DNA of 64,000 bases from Rhizobium gallicum bv. gallicum R602sp (lineage in GTDB: Bacteria; Pseudomonadota; Alphaproteobacteria; Rhizobiales; Rhizobiaceae), in NCBI RefSeq assembly GCF_000816845.1, contig NZ_CP006878.1, forward strand, positions 62,001 to 126,000, written 5' to 3'. The position numbers were made by a program, and so were the translations under genes. Shown piece after piece: positions 1 through 8,700 of this stretch. The stretch's first letter is position 1; every line of letters starts with the position of its first letter. Below the pieces are notes generated by a model. It was not told the DNA's origin, ran no database searches, and was given only the letters and a program-made list of their open reading frames with translations.

Positions 1-655
1 GTTCCCGGTGCGCCTTGTGAATGTTTCGTGCCTTTTCGCGGTCGCCTTCGCGGATTGCTTGCACGAGTTCTGCATGTTCGCGGGTTGAGTTAACCGGCTT
101 GGGACGCATCTTCAGCGTCACCATCCTGACGCGATGTGCGCGGTCGATGAAATTGAGGACGACCGACTTGAGCATCTGGTTGCCGCCAAGTTCGAGCAGT
201 TGCTCATGAAATCTCGCGTCCGCCTGCGCCCAGCGCTCCAAGTCATCTTGCGAAAGCGCATGGTCCATGTCGGCCGTCGCCTTTTCGAGACCCCGGAGTT
301 GATCCTCGGAAAGCTGGCGGCTGGCGGCCAGCTCTGCTGCCGTACTTTCCAGCGACGTCAGGATTTCGTAAATTTCCTTCATGTCAGAAATAGAAATCGG
401 CAGGACCCGCATTCCATGCCTCGGGATCACCGAGACAAGTCCGTCCTGCTGGAGGCGCATGAGCGCCTCCCTCACGGGCGTCCGGCTCATTCCCAACTGG
501 GACGCGACTTCCTGTTCGGTTGCCTGGTAACCGGGTGCCCACTTGTTATCCAGGATGAGCTGCCGCAACCGAAGGTGCGCTGTCGCGGTCATTGTTTTCG
601 CGAAGGCGTCCTCTTTGATCTCGGAGACCGGTGCTGTCTGTTTCCTGGTCGGCAT
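1..655 (-). CDS. GntR family (FadR subfamily) transcriptional regulator, truncated by window edge
   Basis: At least 218 codons are visible and the C-terminus runs off the left edge. The N-terminal third is a winged helix-turn-helix with the GntR signature SRTPVREALMRL near residues 56-67, followed by an alpha-helical FCD ligand-binding domain with the expected metal-site pattern (DARFHEQL, then a late H-A-E-L). FadR-type GntR proteins are usually repressors released by a small acid or sugar-derived ligand. The gene lies 28 bp downstream of the SDR gene, as the last visible member of the minus-strand operon that begins with the binding protein at 5313. It is therefore a good candidate for control of that operon through the palindrome at 5352-5375 (inference). 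Confidence 0.9.
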   Translation of the reverse strand, partial: MPTRKQTAPVSEIKEDAFAKTMTATAHLRLRQLILDNKWAPGYQATEQEVASQLGMSRTPVREALMRLQQDGLVSVIPRHGMRVLPISISDMKEIYEILTSLESTAAELAASRQLSEDQLRGLEKATADMDHALSQDDLERWAQADARFHEQLLELGGNQMLKSVVLNFIDRAHRVRMVTLKMRPKPVNSTREHAELVQAIREGDREKARNIHKAHRE

Positions 656-683
656 TTTCTTTCCCTTCAAGCAGGCTGATTTC

Positions 684-1544
684 TCAGGAGCCTACATATT
701 TTCGCCAGCTATGTTCAGGCTGGTATCCGAGAACGCTCTTTGCTTTGTCGATGGACAGCAAGGTTTCGTTCTTCCCGATCTGCTTCTTGAACGAGACCCC
801 CGGATACCACGTCCTGACGAGTTCCTCGTTGGAGGTGGTCATGACCCCATCGTCGTTTGCGATGATGAAGACCTCGGCACCTTTGCCGCTCCACTCGAGC
901 GAGCGTCGGATCGCCTGTGCCCCGTCGCGGGCGTCGATATAGGTCCAAAGGTTGAAGCGTCTGCTGCCAGGGTTCTGCTCGAAGGCCGGGAAGTCGGCAT
1001 ACTCGCTCTCATCCATAACGTTGGAGAAGCGTAGGCAAACGATCTTGAGCTGGCTGTCCCATCGGCAATACTGCTTTGCCATCTCCTCGCCGAGATGCTT
1101 CGAGAGGGAATAGGACGTTTCCGGGCGCGACTGGTAATTCTCGTCCGCCGGCAGATAGTCAGGCTTGATCTCGTAAGGAATGCCGAGCAGGGTCTCGCTC
1201 GACGCCCACACGATGTTCTTGATGCCGAGCAATCGGCATGACTCGAAAACATTGAAGGTCGAGATGGTGTTGACCCGGAAAACGTCAGCAGGTGCAACTC
1301 GTCCCGGCATCGGCACAGCGGCCAGATGCACGACGGCTTCAGTGTTGCGATTGTGGTCCCAATCAAAGCCACTGATCGCCTCGATCGTGGCGCGCATGTC
1401 CTCGAAATCGACCTTGACGAAGGGGCAGAGGTTTTCTGGCGGCGCGATCGTATCCGCGTTGATGACGTCGTGGCCGCTCTCAACCAGATGCTTGATCGTG
1501 GCTCTACCCAGTTTGCCGCTGCCGCCTGTTACTAAAACTCTCAT
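684..1544 (-). CDS. NAD-dependent epimerase/dehydratase family protein (extended SDR)
   Basis: The product has 286 residues. It has a Rossmann nucleotide-binding motif TGGSGKLG at residues 6-13, a conserved HLAAVP around 73-78, an ASS segment near 114-116 and the catalytic YSLSK (Tyr145, Lys149). This is the extended SDR architecture of UDP-sugar epimerases and of uronate or aldose dehydrogenases. The short length without a large substrate domain suits a sugar or lactone dehydrogenase better than a nucleotide-sugar enzyme (inference). The start is the ATG opening MRVLVTGG. An open frame extends far upstream but is only the antisense-like shadow of the permease gene. It sits between an ABC permease and a GntR regulator, so it probably acts on the transported compound. 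Confidence 0.85.
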   Translation of the reverse strand: MRVLVTGGSGKLGRATIKHLVESGHDVINADTIAPPENLCPFVKVDFEDMRATIEAISGFDWDHNRNTEAVVHLAAVPMPGRVAPADVFRVNTISTFNVFESCRLLGIKNIVWASSETLLGIPYEIKPDYLPADENYQSRPETSYSLSKHLGEEMAKQYCRWDSQLKIVCLRFSNVMDESEYADFPAFEQNPGSRRFNLWTYIDARDGAQAIRRSLEWSGKGAEVFIIANDDGVMTTSNEELVRTWYPGVSFKKQIGKNETLLSIDKAKSVLGYQPEHSWRKYVGS

Positions 1545-1573
1545 ATCGTAATACCTCCGTAGAACCTTCCAGG

Positions 1574-2554
1574 TTAGCGGCTTCGGCCGACCGCCACAGC
1601 CAGGATGATGAGCATTCCGCGCGCGATGAGCTGCTGGCTGTAGTCGAGGCCGCCAAGAATAAGACCGTTGTTGATGACACCGATGAGCAGGGCGCCGACG
1701 ATGGAACCGATTACGGTGCCGCGTCCGCCGAATAGGCTGGTGCCGCCGAGAACCACGGCTGCGATGACAGATAGCTCGTCGCCTTCGCCAAGCTGGAAGC
1801 GTCCAGACTGCAGGCGTCCAGCATAGAGCATGCCCGCGATCGCAGCGGCCATCCCCGTCAGTAGCAGCACCTGGAACTTGATTTTCCGGACATCGACGCC
1901 GCTGTAGCGAGCTGCGATCGAGTTTCCGCCTGCCGACATGACCTTGCGGCCGAACGGTGTCTTGCGGAGCGCGATATGGGCGATGATACCCAGAATGGCG
2001 ACCCAGACAACGAGGACGGGAACAGGGCCGATGTTGCCGGAACCAAAGATGAAAATGAACGTGTCGTTGATGATCGGAACAGGCGAGGTGCCACTCACCC
2101 ACATTCCGACCCCTCGCGCGATCCCCATCATGCCGAGCGTCACCAAGAACGACGGGATGTTGAGATAGGCAGTCAGGCCGCCGTTTATGGCGCCTACCAG
2201 CAGCCCGAGGCCTAAGCCCGCGAGAATGCCGGGGAATAGACCATACTGGCTCAGCACCAGGCCAGCGACCACCGACGACAGTCCCGCAATGGCTCCGACG
2301 GAGAGGTCGATCTCGCCCGCCGAGAGAACGAACGACATTGCCATGGAAACGATGGCGACGATCGCAGTCTGCCGCAGGATGTTGAGCAAGTTGTTCGAAG
2401 ATAGGAATCCGCGATCCTGCAGCAGGACGGCGAAGACGATGAAGATGACGACGAAGCCGATGTAGACGACGTAGTCGCGCCAGTTGCTGTGCCACGGCCG
2501 CATGTGGGTTGCTGCATCCGCCTCTGTATTCAATGTCTTGGCTTCAGTGGACAT
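1574..2554 (-). CDS. CUT2 sugar ABC transporter permease (RbsC type)
   Basis: The 326-residue product is very hydrophobic, with about eight to ten membrane spans in the inner membrane. It carries the family segments GEIDLSVGAIAG (near residue 80) and VVLGGTSLFGGRGT (near residue 270), typical of the BPD_transp_2 family that moves monosaccharides and polyols. Its start overlaps the upstream ATPase gene by 11 bp, so the two are translationally coupled. With the ATPase and binding protein it makes one complete importer. The substrate cannot be read from the sequence. Confidence 0.95.
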   Translation of the reverse strand: MSTEAKTLNTEADAATHMRPWHSNWRDYVVYIGFVVIFIVFAVLLQDRGFLSSNNLLNILRQTAIVAIVSMAMSFVLSAGEIDLSVGAIAGLSSVVAGLVLSQYGLFPGILAGLGLGLLVGAINGGLTAYLNIPSFLVTLGMMGIARGVGMWVSGTSPVPIINDTFIFIFGSGNIGPVPVLVVWVAILGIIAHIALRKTPFGRKVMSAGGNSIAARYSGVDVRKIKFQVLLLTGMAAAIAGMLYAGRLQSGRFQLGEGDELSVIAAVVLGGTSLFGGRGTVIGSIVGALLIGVINNGLILGGLDYSQQLIARGMLIILAVAVGRSR

Positions 2555-4127
2555 TTTGAGTTGCCTTCTGAATTGCGACCTGCAGACCGAGTTCGGTGCG
2601 GATCAGCGGAGATTGGGTTTCGTCGCCGGCAGTCGTGGCCCAGCTCTCGATTTCGTCGCGCTCGATTTCGCGCGCGAGTCTTCCGTTGTTCATGACAAGG
2701 ATGCGGTCGCTCGTTGCCAGAAGCTCGGCAGGTTCCGACGAGATGACGATGACGGACTTCCCGGAGGAGGCGACGGTCCGAATGAGTTCTACGATCTCGG
2801 CCTTTGAACCGATGTCGACGCCTGCTGTCGGTTCGTCGAGAATGACAACCGAGGGATCAACCGCCAGCCATTTGGCGATAACGATCTTCTGCTGGTTGCC
2901 GCCTGAAAGGTTCCTGACCTTGTTGTCAGCGGACGGCGTCTTGATCCTCAGTTGCTTGATGAGATCGGAGGTCAGCGTCCCCTCGCGTCGACGGTCGATG
3001 AAGGGACCGCGGACGAGCTGACCGATCTGCGGCAGTCCAAGATTGTCGCCGACGCTGTGCTCGACAACCAGACCTTCCTCGTGGCGGCTCTCCGGAACAA
3101 GCACGATGCCAGCCTTGATGGCATCCGAAGGCGACTTGAACTCAACGGCAGTGCCGCCGAGTTCTACGGTTCCCCCAGTTTTCTTATCGACGCCGAAAAG
3201 GAGGCGGGCAAGCTCGCTCCGGCCCGCGCCCATGAGGCCTGCTATTCCCACAATCTCGCCCTTGTGGACGTCGAAGCTGACATCGTTGGGTTTTCCCGAG
3301 GGGCCCGAAAGGCCACGTACGCTCAGCGCGGGTTTGCCGTTGCGATCAATGGGGCGCGCCTGGTATTGGAAGCCGGTGACACGCTTGCCGACCATGTGCT
3401 GCACGATCGAGTCGAGCGTGAATTCGGATGTCTTCCCGGAGGTCACGTTCTGACCGTCGCGCAGTATCGTGATCTCGTCGGCGATGGTCATGATCTCGGT
3501 CATGCGGTGCGAAACGTAGATCACGGCTGTTCCCGCCGCAGTGAGCTTCTTCAACATGCCGAACAGAGTGTCGGCTTCCTGTGCGCTCAGCGACGAGGTC
3601 GGTTCGTCAAGGATAAGGATCCTGGCGTCCTGGTGGATGGCCTTGGCGATTTCGGTCAGCTGGGCCTGACCGGGGCTGAGTTCAAAAACAGGTGTCCTCG
3701 GATCAACCCTGAGGTTGAGCTGGCCGATGATTTCGGCTGCCTGTGCGATTTCCCTGCGCTCGTCGACCAAGATCGACAAGCGTCGGGGCTCTCGGTTGAG
3801 GAAGATGTTCTGGGCGACCGAAAGGGTGGGGATAAGGCTGAGGTCCTGGAAGATCATCTCGATGCCGAGCCTGCGGGAATTCTCCGGAGAGCTTGACGAC
3901 ATGTGCTCGCCAAAAACCTCGATGGATCCCTCCGTGGGTGTGACCACACCCTGCAGGATCTTCAACAGGGTGGACTTGCCGGCACCATTTTCGCCGACCA
4001 GCGCATGGATTGTTCCGGTTTGGATCGCCAGGCTGACGCCGCGCAATGCGTGCACGCCGCCAAACGATTTCCTCACGTCGCTCATCCTGACGGCGACGAC
4101 GGTTTCGGTGACTGCTTGAGTGTTCAT
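2544..4127 (-). CDS. CUT2 sugar ABC transporter ATP-binding protein (RbsA type)
   Basis: The 527-residue product is a tandem-domain ATPase, the form used by CUT2 importers. The first domain has a full Walker A (GENGAGKST, residues 45-53), a degenerate signature LSPGQAQ and Walker B LILDEPTSSL. The second domain has a relaxed Walker A (GLMGAGRSE) and a canonical LSGGNQQKI signature followed by VILDEPTAGVD. This asymmetry is normal for RbsA-like proteins. The gene follows the binding-protein gene after about 55 bp containing a strong hairpin and overlaps the permease gene. Confidence 0.95.
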   Translation of the reverse strand: MNTQAVTETVVAVRMSDVRKSFGGVHALRGVSLAIQTGTIHALVGENGAGKSTLLKILQGVVTPTEGSIEVFGEHMSSSSPENSRRLGIEMIFQDLSLIPTLSVAQNIFLNREPRRLSILVDERREIAQAAEIIGQLNLRVDPRTPVFELSPGQAQLTEIAKAIHQDARILILDEPTSSLSAQEADTLFGMLKKLTAAGTAVIYVSHRMTEIMTIADEITILRDGQNVTSGKTSEFTLDSIVQHMVGKRVTGFQYQARPIDRNGKPALSVRGLSGPSGKPNDVSFDVHKGEIVGIAGLMGAGRSELARLLFGVDKKTGGTVELGGTAVEFKSPSDAIKAGIVLVPESRHEEGLVVEHSVGDNLGLPQIGQLVRGPFIDRRREGTLTSDLIKQLRIKTPSADNKVRNLSGGNQQKIVIAKWLAVDPSVVILDEPTAGVDIGSKAEIVELIRTVASSGKSVIVISSEPAELLATSDRILVMNNGRLAREIERDEIESWATTAGDETQSPLIRTELGLQVAIQKATQNVH

Positions 4128-4152
4128 GGTCGTTGTCCGCCGCTTTGGGACG

Positions 4153-4174
4153 GGGAGCGGCCGGAGCCGCTCCC
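4153..4174 (-). terminator. Hairpin between binding-protein and ATPase genes (mRNA processing/attenuation)
   Basis: A perfect 9-bp stem (GGGAGCGGC / GCCGCTCCC) with a four-base loop lies just after the binding-protein stop codon in the minus-strand operon. There is no U-tract, so complete termination is unlikely. Hairpins at this place commonly protect the upstream binding-protein message and give it a higher dose than the membrane components. Confidence 0.6.
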
Positions 4175-4182
4175 GCGCACCG

Positions 4183-5313
4183 TTAGTTCATTGCGTCGGT
4201 GAGAATCGTCGGTGCCTGGTCGCCGTTAGACTGCGGCCACGCTTCGATCAGGTTATCGCGGGTCACGGCAAGGGCCGGGAGCACGACGTAGGGAGGTGCG
4301 TCCTTTCCGAGAAGGGCGTATCCCGCAAGGATGCCCTCGGCATAGCCGGCGCCGTACGGACGCTGCGAGCCCGTTCCCTTGACGTAACCCTTCTTTGCCA
4401 TGTCGATCGAGATGTTGACGCCAAGGTCGCAAGTGGTGATGACGAGGTTCTTGGACGCGCCCGCTGCGCGCGCCGCTGACAGAACGCCTTCCGTTGGAAC
4501 GTCCCACACCGCCCAGATGCCATTGAGGTTCGGGTGCGCCGTCAGCATTGCGGAGGCGACGCGCTCGGATTCGCTTGAGAAATCGGGGCCTCCGACTCCG
4601 GTCTCCTGCACGACCTTGATATCGGGATAATCCTTGATCGCTTCCTTGAAGCCGACAACGCGTTCTTTGGTGGCAAAAAGGTCGGACGCATGCGGGATGA
4701 GACCGATTTCGCCCTTGCCGTCGAGCGCCTTGGCCATGAGCAGTGCGGCGACCTTTCCCATGCCACGGTTGTCGGAAGAGACGAGGCTCACATAGTCTTT
4801 GCCAGCCTTCATCCCGGCGCCGGTCTGGTCAAGGAATATGATCTTGATGCCAGCGGCAGCAGCTTTCTTGTATGCTGCGGCCGTGGCTGACTGTTCGGCG
4901 GGAACGGTGATCATGACGTCAGGTTTGAGCGCCATGACGCTTTCGATGTCTGAAACCTGCTGCTCCGCGCGATATCCAGCATCAGTCGTCGCAACGATCT
5001 CGACGCCGAGCTCTTCCAGAGCCTTCTTTTGCCCGGCCATCTGGGCCTTGGCCCAGTCAGACGCCGTGTAGTGCATCACAATCGCCGCTTTGGCATGCTT
5101 CGCCTTGATCTTTTCGATCTCTTCGGCAGATAGCTTCAGGTCGCTCGCGAGGGTCGCTTTCTCGCCATTGGGCCCGTTTGCCGGGTGACTTTCAATATCC
5201 TTGATCTGTTTATCGATATCGACCGCGAAAGCGCTCGGCGCATAGGCTGCGCTACCGCCGAGGGCAGTGGCAAGGGCGATCATCTGTAGGGACTTGCGCA
5301 TGGTCAAAGGCAT
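4183..5313 (-). CDS. Sugar ABC transporter substrate-binding protein (CUT2, periplasmic)
   Basis: The 376-residue product has a Sec-type signal peptide (basic start, hydrophobic core, AFA cleavage site near residue 30) and a type I periplasmic-binding fold of the Peripla_BP_4 family. Recognisable segments are DIESVMALKPDVMITVPAEQ, the hinge region GKGEIGLIPHASD and a late ITTCDLG. The ATG at 5313 is preferred over the ATG 15 bases upstream because GGGAGG lies 6-7 bases before it and overlaps the upstream candidate. It is the first gene of the minus-strand operon. A mature domain of about 345 residues, with an acidic N-terminal extension before the binding fold, is longer than ribose-binding proteins. 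Confidence 0.93.
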   Translation of the reverse strand: MPLTMRKSLQMIALATALGGSAAYAPSAFAVDIDKQIKDIESHPANGPNGEKATLASDLKLSAEEIEKIKAKHAKAAIVMHYTASDWAKAQMAGQKKALEELGVEIVATTDAGYRAEQQVSDIESVMALKPDVMITVPAEQSATAAAYKKAAAAGIKIIFLDQTGAGMKAGKDYVSLVSSDNRGMGKVAALLMAKALDGKGEIGLIPHASDLFATKERVVGFKEAIKDYPDIKVVQETGVGGPDFSSESERVASAMLTAHPNLNGIWAVWDVPTEGVLSAARAAGASKNLVITTCDLGVNISIDMAKKGYVKGTGSQRPYGAGYAEGILAGYALLGKDAPPYVVLPALAVTRDNLIEAWPQSNGDQAPTILTDAMN

Positions 5314-5351
5314 CTTGGTTCCTCCCATTAAGGCCTATTGAGCTCCTCGAA

Positions 5352-5375
5352 TGCAATAACGTATACGTTAACGCA
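5352..5375. promoter_or_regulatory. Imperfect 24-bp palindrome, probable operator of the leftward ABC operon
   Basis: A perfect 14-bp palindrome TAACGTATACGTTA is framed by TGC on the left and GCA on the right at symmetrical distance. It lies about 40 bp upstream of the binding-protein start codon, where a repressor would overlap the promoter. It differs from the GGTAT-type elements further right, so it probably serves another regulator. The best candidate is the GntR at the left edge of the window, or a LacI-type protein outside it. Confidence 0.6.
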
Positions 5376-5600
5376 TTTATAAAAGGTGTCAACTGAAGAA
5401 ATGTCCAGAAGCATAGCGAACCGGCTCGGGCATCCCGGATTTGGGGTTTCAATCATCATCGAATGCCCAAGGCGGTTGCTGTTACGTGATCATGTCGTCC
5501 GTTCGCCACCAAATGAATCAAAGCAGCTCGCCCTGTGAAAGCGACTTGGGCTGATCCCTCCGGCTCCCGACAGCCAACAAATGATATTGCGCAGATCCGG

Positions 5601-5626
5601 AGGTATAAGGTATGAGGTATGATGCC
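5601..5626 (+). promoter_or_regulatory. GGTAT-type repeat element upstream of transketolase
   Basis: Direct copies of a GGTAT unit (AGGTATAAGGTATGAGGTAT) lie in the leader of the transketolase gene. The same unit recurs at 11944, 12832, 15261 and 23413, always next to a gene start. It is a likely binding site for a shared regulator, most simply the FadR-type protein encoded at 11213-11914. The approximately 290-bp divergent region 5314-5600 otherwise shows no gene. Confidence 0.6.
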
Positions 5627-5684
5627 TAACGACATTTTGGCGACGCCGGAATGTGATTTTGTCGGGTTTCTGAGGGAGGAAGAA

Positions 5685-7675
5685 TTGACAGCAGCAGTTT
5701 CGATCCGCGATCTCGCGAGCGCTATCCGAGTCCTGTCAATCGACGCGGTTGAGGCCGCAAAGTCCGGGCACCCCGGAATGCCCATGGGTATGGCTGATGC
5801 GGCGGCGGTGCTGTTCGGCCGGCACCTCAAGTTCGATCCAATCGAACCTGGCTGGCCGGACCGCGATCGTTTCGTCCTGTCGAACGGCCATGGCTCGATG
5901 CTGCTCTACAGCCTTCTGCACCTCACCGGGTACGAAGACATGACGATTGAGGAGGTTCGCAACTTCCGCCAATGGGGCTCCAAAACGCCAGGTCATCCCG
6001 AATACGGCCACACCGCTGGTGTCGAGGCGACCACCGGGCCGCTCGGACAGGGGATCGCGTCGGCTGTCGGAATGGCGATCGCGGAGCGGCGCCTATCAAC
6101 GGAATTTGGCGCAGCACTTGTCGATCACCGGACCTACGTCTTCTGTGGAGATGGATGTCTCATGGAAGGCGTTGGTCAGGAAGCTGCTTCGCTGGCCGGC
6201 CACCTTCAGCTCGGCAAGTTGATCGTCCTTTACGACGATAACTCCATTACCATCGACGGCTCGACCGCAATCGCGTTTTCGGAAGATGTGCTCGCGAGGT
6301 TCGACGCATACGGATGGCACACACAGCGCGTTGACGGTCATGATCCGGACGCGATCGACGCGGCGATCTCGCAGGCGAAGGCGGAAGCATCCAGACCATC
6401 CCTCATCGCTCTGAAAACCATCATCGGATACGGCTCTCCGTCAAGGGCGGGAACAAGCTCCGTACATGGTGCACCGCTCGGCGCCAGCGAAGCCGTCGCG
6501 ACAAAGGCAGCCTATGGCTGGACGGCGGACGCTTTCGAGATTCCTGCTCCGATCCTCAAGACTTGGCGCGAAGTCGGCGCGAAGGGTGCCAAGGCGCGCA
6601 AGGACTGGCAAGCGCGGCTCGAAGCAGCGGGCGCAGATGTCAGAAGTGAGTTTCAACGCCGCACCGCCGGCTCATTGCCGGCGCGATACGAAGAAGCGGT
6701 GAACGCCGCCAAGGCAAAGCTACTCGACAAGCCGCAATCAGTGGCAACGCGTAAGGCAAGCCAGATCGCACTGGAAGCGCTGACGGAGCTGCTTCCCGAA
6801 ATGATCGGCGGTTCCGCTGACCTCACCCACTCTAATCTGACCCGGGTTCCGGCCGTGGACAGCGATTTCACCGCCGCTGCAGGCGGGCGGTATGTCAGCT
6901 ATGGCGTGAGGGAGTTCGCCATGGCCGCCGCGATGAACGGCATGGCGGCTCACGGCGGTGTCATACCCTATGGCGGCACGTTCCTTGTCTTCTCCGATTA
7001 TTGCCGCAACGCCATTCGTGTTGCGGCTCTGATGGGCGTCCGCTCTATCTTCGTGATGACGCATGACTCGATCGGTCTTGGCGAAGACGGTCCGACGCAC
7101 CAGCCCGTCGAGCATCTTGCCAGCCTCAGGGCAATGCCGAACTTGCATGTATTTCGGCCCGCCGACACCATCGAGACGCTGGAATGCTGGGATCTTGCAA
7201 TAACCAGCAAGAACACGCCGTCGGTTTTGGCGCTCTCGCGGCAGAATGTTCCGCAACTGCGCACCGAGCGTGACGGCATCGCTGCGCACGGGGAGCCTAT
7301 GTGCTGCGGGAAGCCAGCAGCGAACGTGCCGTCACAATCATCGCCACCGGAACGGAAGTCGCGCTTGCGATCCAGGCTGCCGAGGAGCTTGAGGCGAGAA
7401 ACATTCCCGCCGCTGTCGTCTCGATACCGAGCTGGGATCTCTTCGAACAGCAGCCCAAGGATTACCGCAGCTCGGTCCTCGGCAACGCGCCGCGCATTGC
7501 CGTGGAAGCGCTCTCGAAGTTCGGGTGGACCAGGTATGTCGACAGCGAAGAGGACGTGATCGGTATGTCCGGCTTCGGAGCGTCTGCGCCGGCCGAAACG
7601 CTGTACGAGCAATTCGGGATCACGCGTGACGCAATCGTCACGCGCGCCCTAGCAAGGATAAGGGGCAAGCAATGA
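5685..7675 (+). pseudogene. tkt: Transketolase, interrupted by a single-base frameshift
   Basis: Transketolase moves two-carbon ketol units between sugar phosphates with thiamine diphosphate. The reading frame breaks at the G-run 7290-7293: the first frame gives residues 1 to about 536 and the rest continues in another frame to 7675. One added G restores a protein of about 663 residues, the family length. Motifs include SGHPGMPMG (27-35), the ThDP/metal site GDG at 155-157 with Asn186, and the pyrimidine-domain [16 protein letters not shown]. The TTG at 5685 is chosen because GAGGGAGG lies just before it and family proteins start near this point. An upstream ATG at 5619 is in frame but overlaps the repeat element. 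The stop overlaps the next start (ATGA), so the locus reads as an operon gene. It may be active if the missing base is an assembly error. Confidence 0.88.
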
Positions 7676-8694
7676 GCGCGCCGGCGACACTCGGAAATGA
7701 TGAAGCGCGCGTCCAGTATGGTTCTGTCGATGCGTACCTCTCGGCCTGGGCTGGTGAGGATGTGGCCCGTCAGGGGGTGGCGGCTCTAATCAACGGTGTG
7801 TTGGATGCCGCCTGTCTTTTATCCGCGCGCATCGCAGCGGGTTCCCTGGAGGGCGATCCGGCCCGCCTTGTCGGATCAAATACCGACGGTGATGCGCAAA
7901 AGGCAATCGACATCGCGTCGCACGAGTTGTTCATCGAAATACTCGCACGCGCAGGCGCTGCCAGGGTCCTGTCCGAGGAGGCTGACGCGCCAGTCATGCT
8001 CAGTGGGCATCGTTTCGCGGTCGCGATCGATCCGATCGACGGTTCAGGCAATGTCGGGCTTGGCACGCCCGTCGGGACGATCTTCTCGATCATGCCTCTC
8101 AACGAAGCTGATGATCCCTTTTTAGCCCCTGGAAATCGACAGGCCGCGGCCGGTTATGTCTCATTCGGCAACACGGTCGATTTGGGCTTGTCGGTCGGAG
8201 AGGGTGTGCTGCTGGCGACGATGCATCCCCAAACCGGCGAGTTCCTGATCGTCAAAAGGCAGGTACAAATACCTCGCGAAACGTCCGAGCTTGCATATAA
8301 CGCTTCCAACCACCGTCACCTTCACCCTGCCATGAGCCTGTATCTTCAGGATTGTCTTGCTGGCAAGGAGGGAACGCGCGGCCGCGATTTCAACATGCGC
8401 TGGCTCGGATCGGCAGTCGGAGAGCTCCACCGGATCCTGATCAGGGGTGGTGTGTTCTTCTACGCCGGCGACAAGCGGCCGGGTTTTGAAAATGGGCGCC
8501 TTCGCCTGGTGTATGAAGCAAACCCGATCGCGTTCCTGATGGAGCAGGCCGGCGGACGGGCCACCGACGGCACGACCGCAATTCTGGACAAGATCCCAAC
8601 CTCTCACCATTGCCGCACGCCGCTCGTTTTCGGTTCGGCGACGGAGGTCGACCTGATCGCAAGCTATCTCGATTCCAATCCAACCAGCGAGTGA
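7672..8694 (+). CDS. fbp: Class I fructose-1,6-bisphosphatase (possible sedoheptulose bisphosphatase)
   Basis: The 340-residue product hydrolyses the C1 phosphate of fructose 1,6-bisphosphate and, in many bacteria, of sedoheptulose 1,7-bisphosphate. It has the metal-binding Glu pair in SEEADAP (residues 102-103) and the signature DPIDGSGNVGLGTPVGTIF from residue 120. The C-terminal segment YEANPIAFLMEQAGGRATDG is typical of class I enzymes. The start overlaps the transketolase stop. Together with the aldolase it could convert erythrose 4-phosphate plus DHAP into sedoheptulose 7-phosphate (inference from gene order). Confidence 0.93.
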   Translation: MSAPATLGNDEARVQYGSVDAYLSAWAGEDVARQGVAALINGVLDAACLLSARIAAGSLEGDPARLVGSNTDGDAQKAIDIASHELFIEILARAGAARVLSEEADAPVMLSGHRFAVAIDPIDGSGNVGLGTPVGTIFSIMPLNEADDPFLAPGNRQAAAGYVSFGNTVDLGLSVGEGVLLATMHPQTGEFLIVKRQVQIPRETSELAYNASNHRHLHPAMSLYLQDCLAGKEGTRGRDFNMRWLGSAVGELHRILIRGGVFFYAGDKRPGFENGRLRLVYEANPIAFLMEQAGGRATDGTTAILDKIPTSHHCRTPLVFGSATEVDLIASYLDSNPTSE

Positions 8695-8700
8695 CACGTC

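Noticed and set aside
684..2495. A long minus-strand open frame of about 600 codons that looks like a fusion ahead of the SDR
   Set aside because: The first half is an Arg-rich, low-complexity translation opposite to or out of frame with the permease gene. SDR similarity begins exactly at the ATG at 1544.
2952..3896. A 314-codon plus-strand frame opposite the first ABC ATPase
   Set aside because: It is an antisense shadow caused by GC-rich third positions; the ATPase motifs on the minus strand are unambiguous.
7280..7310. Programmed ribosomal frameshifting in transketolase
   Set aside because: No slippery heptamer followed by a pseudoknot or hairpin is evident, and transketolases are not known to use frameshifting. 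A missing base is simpler.
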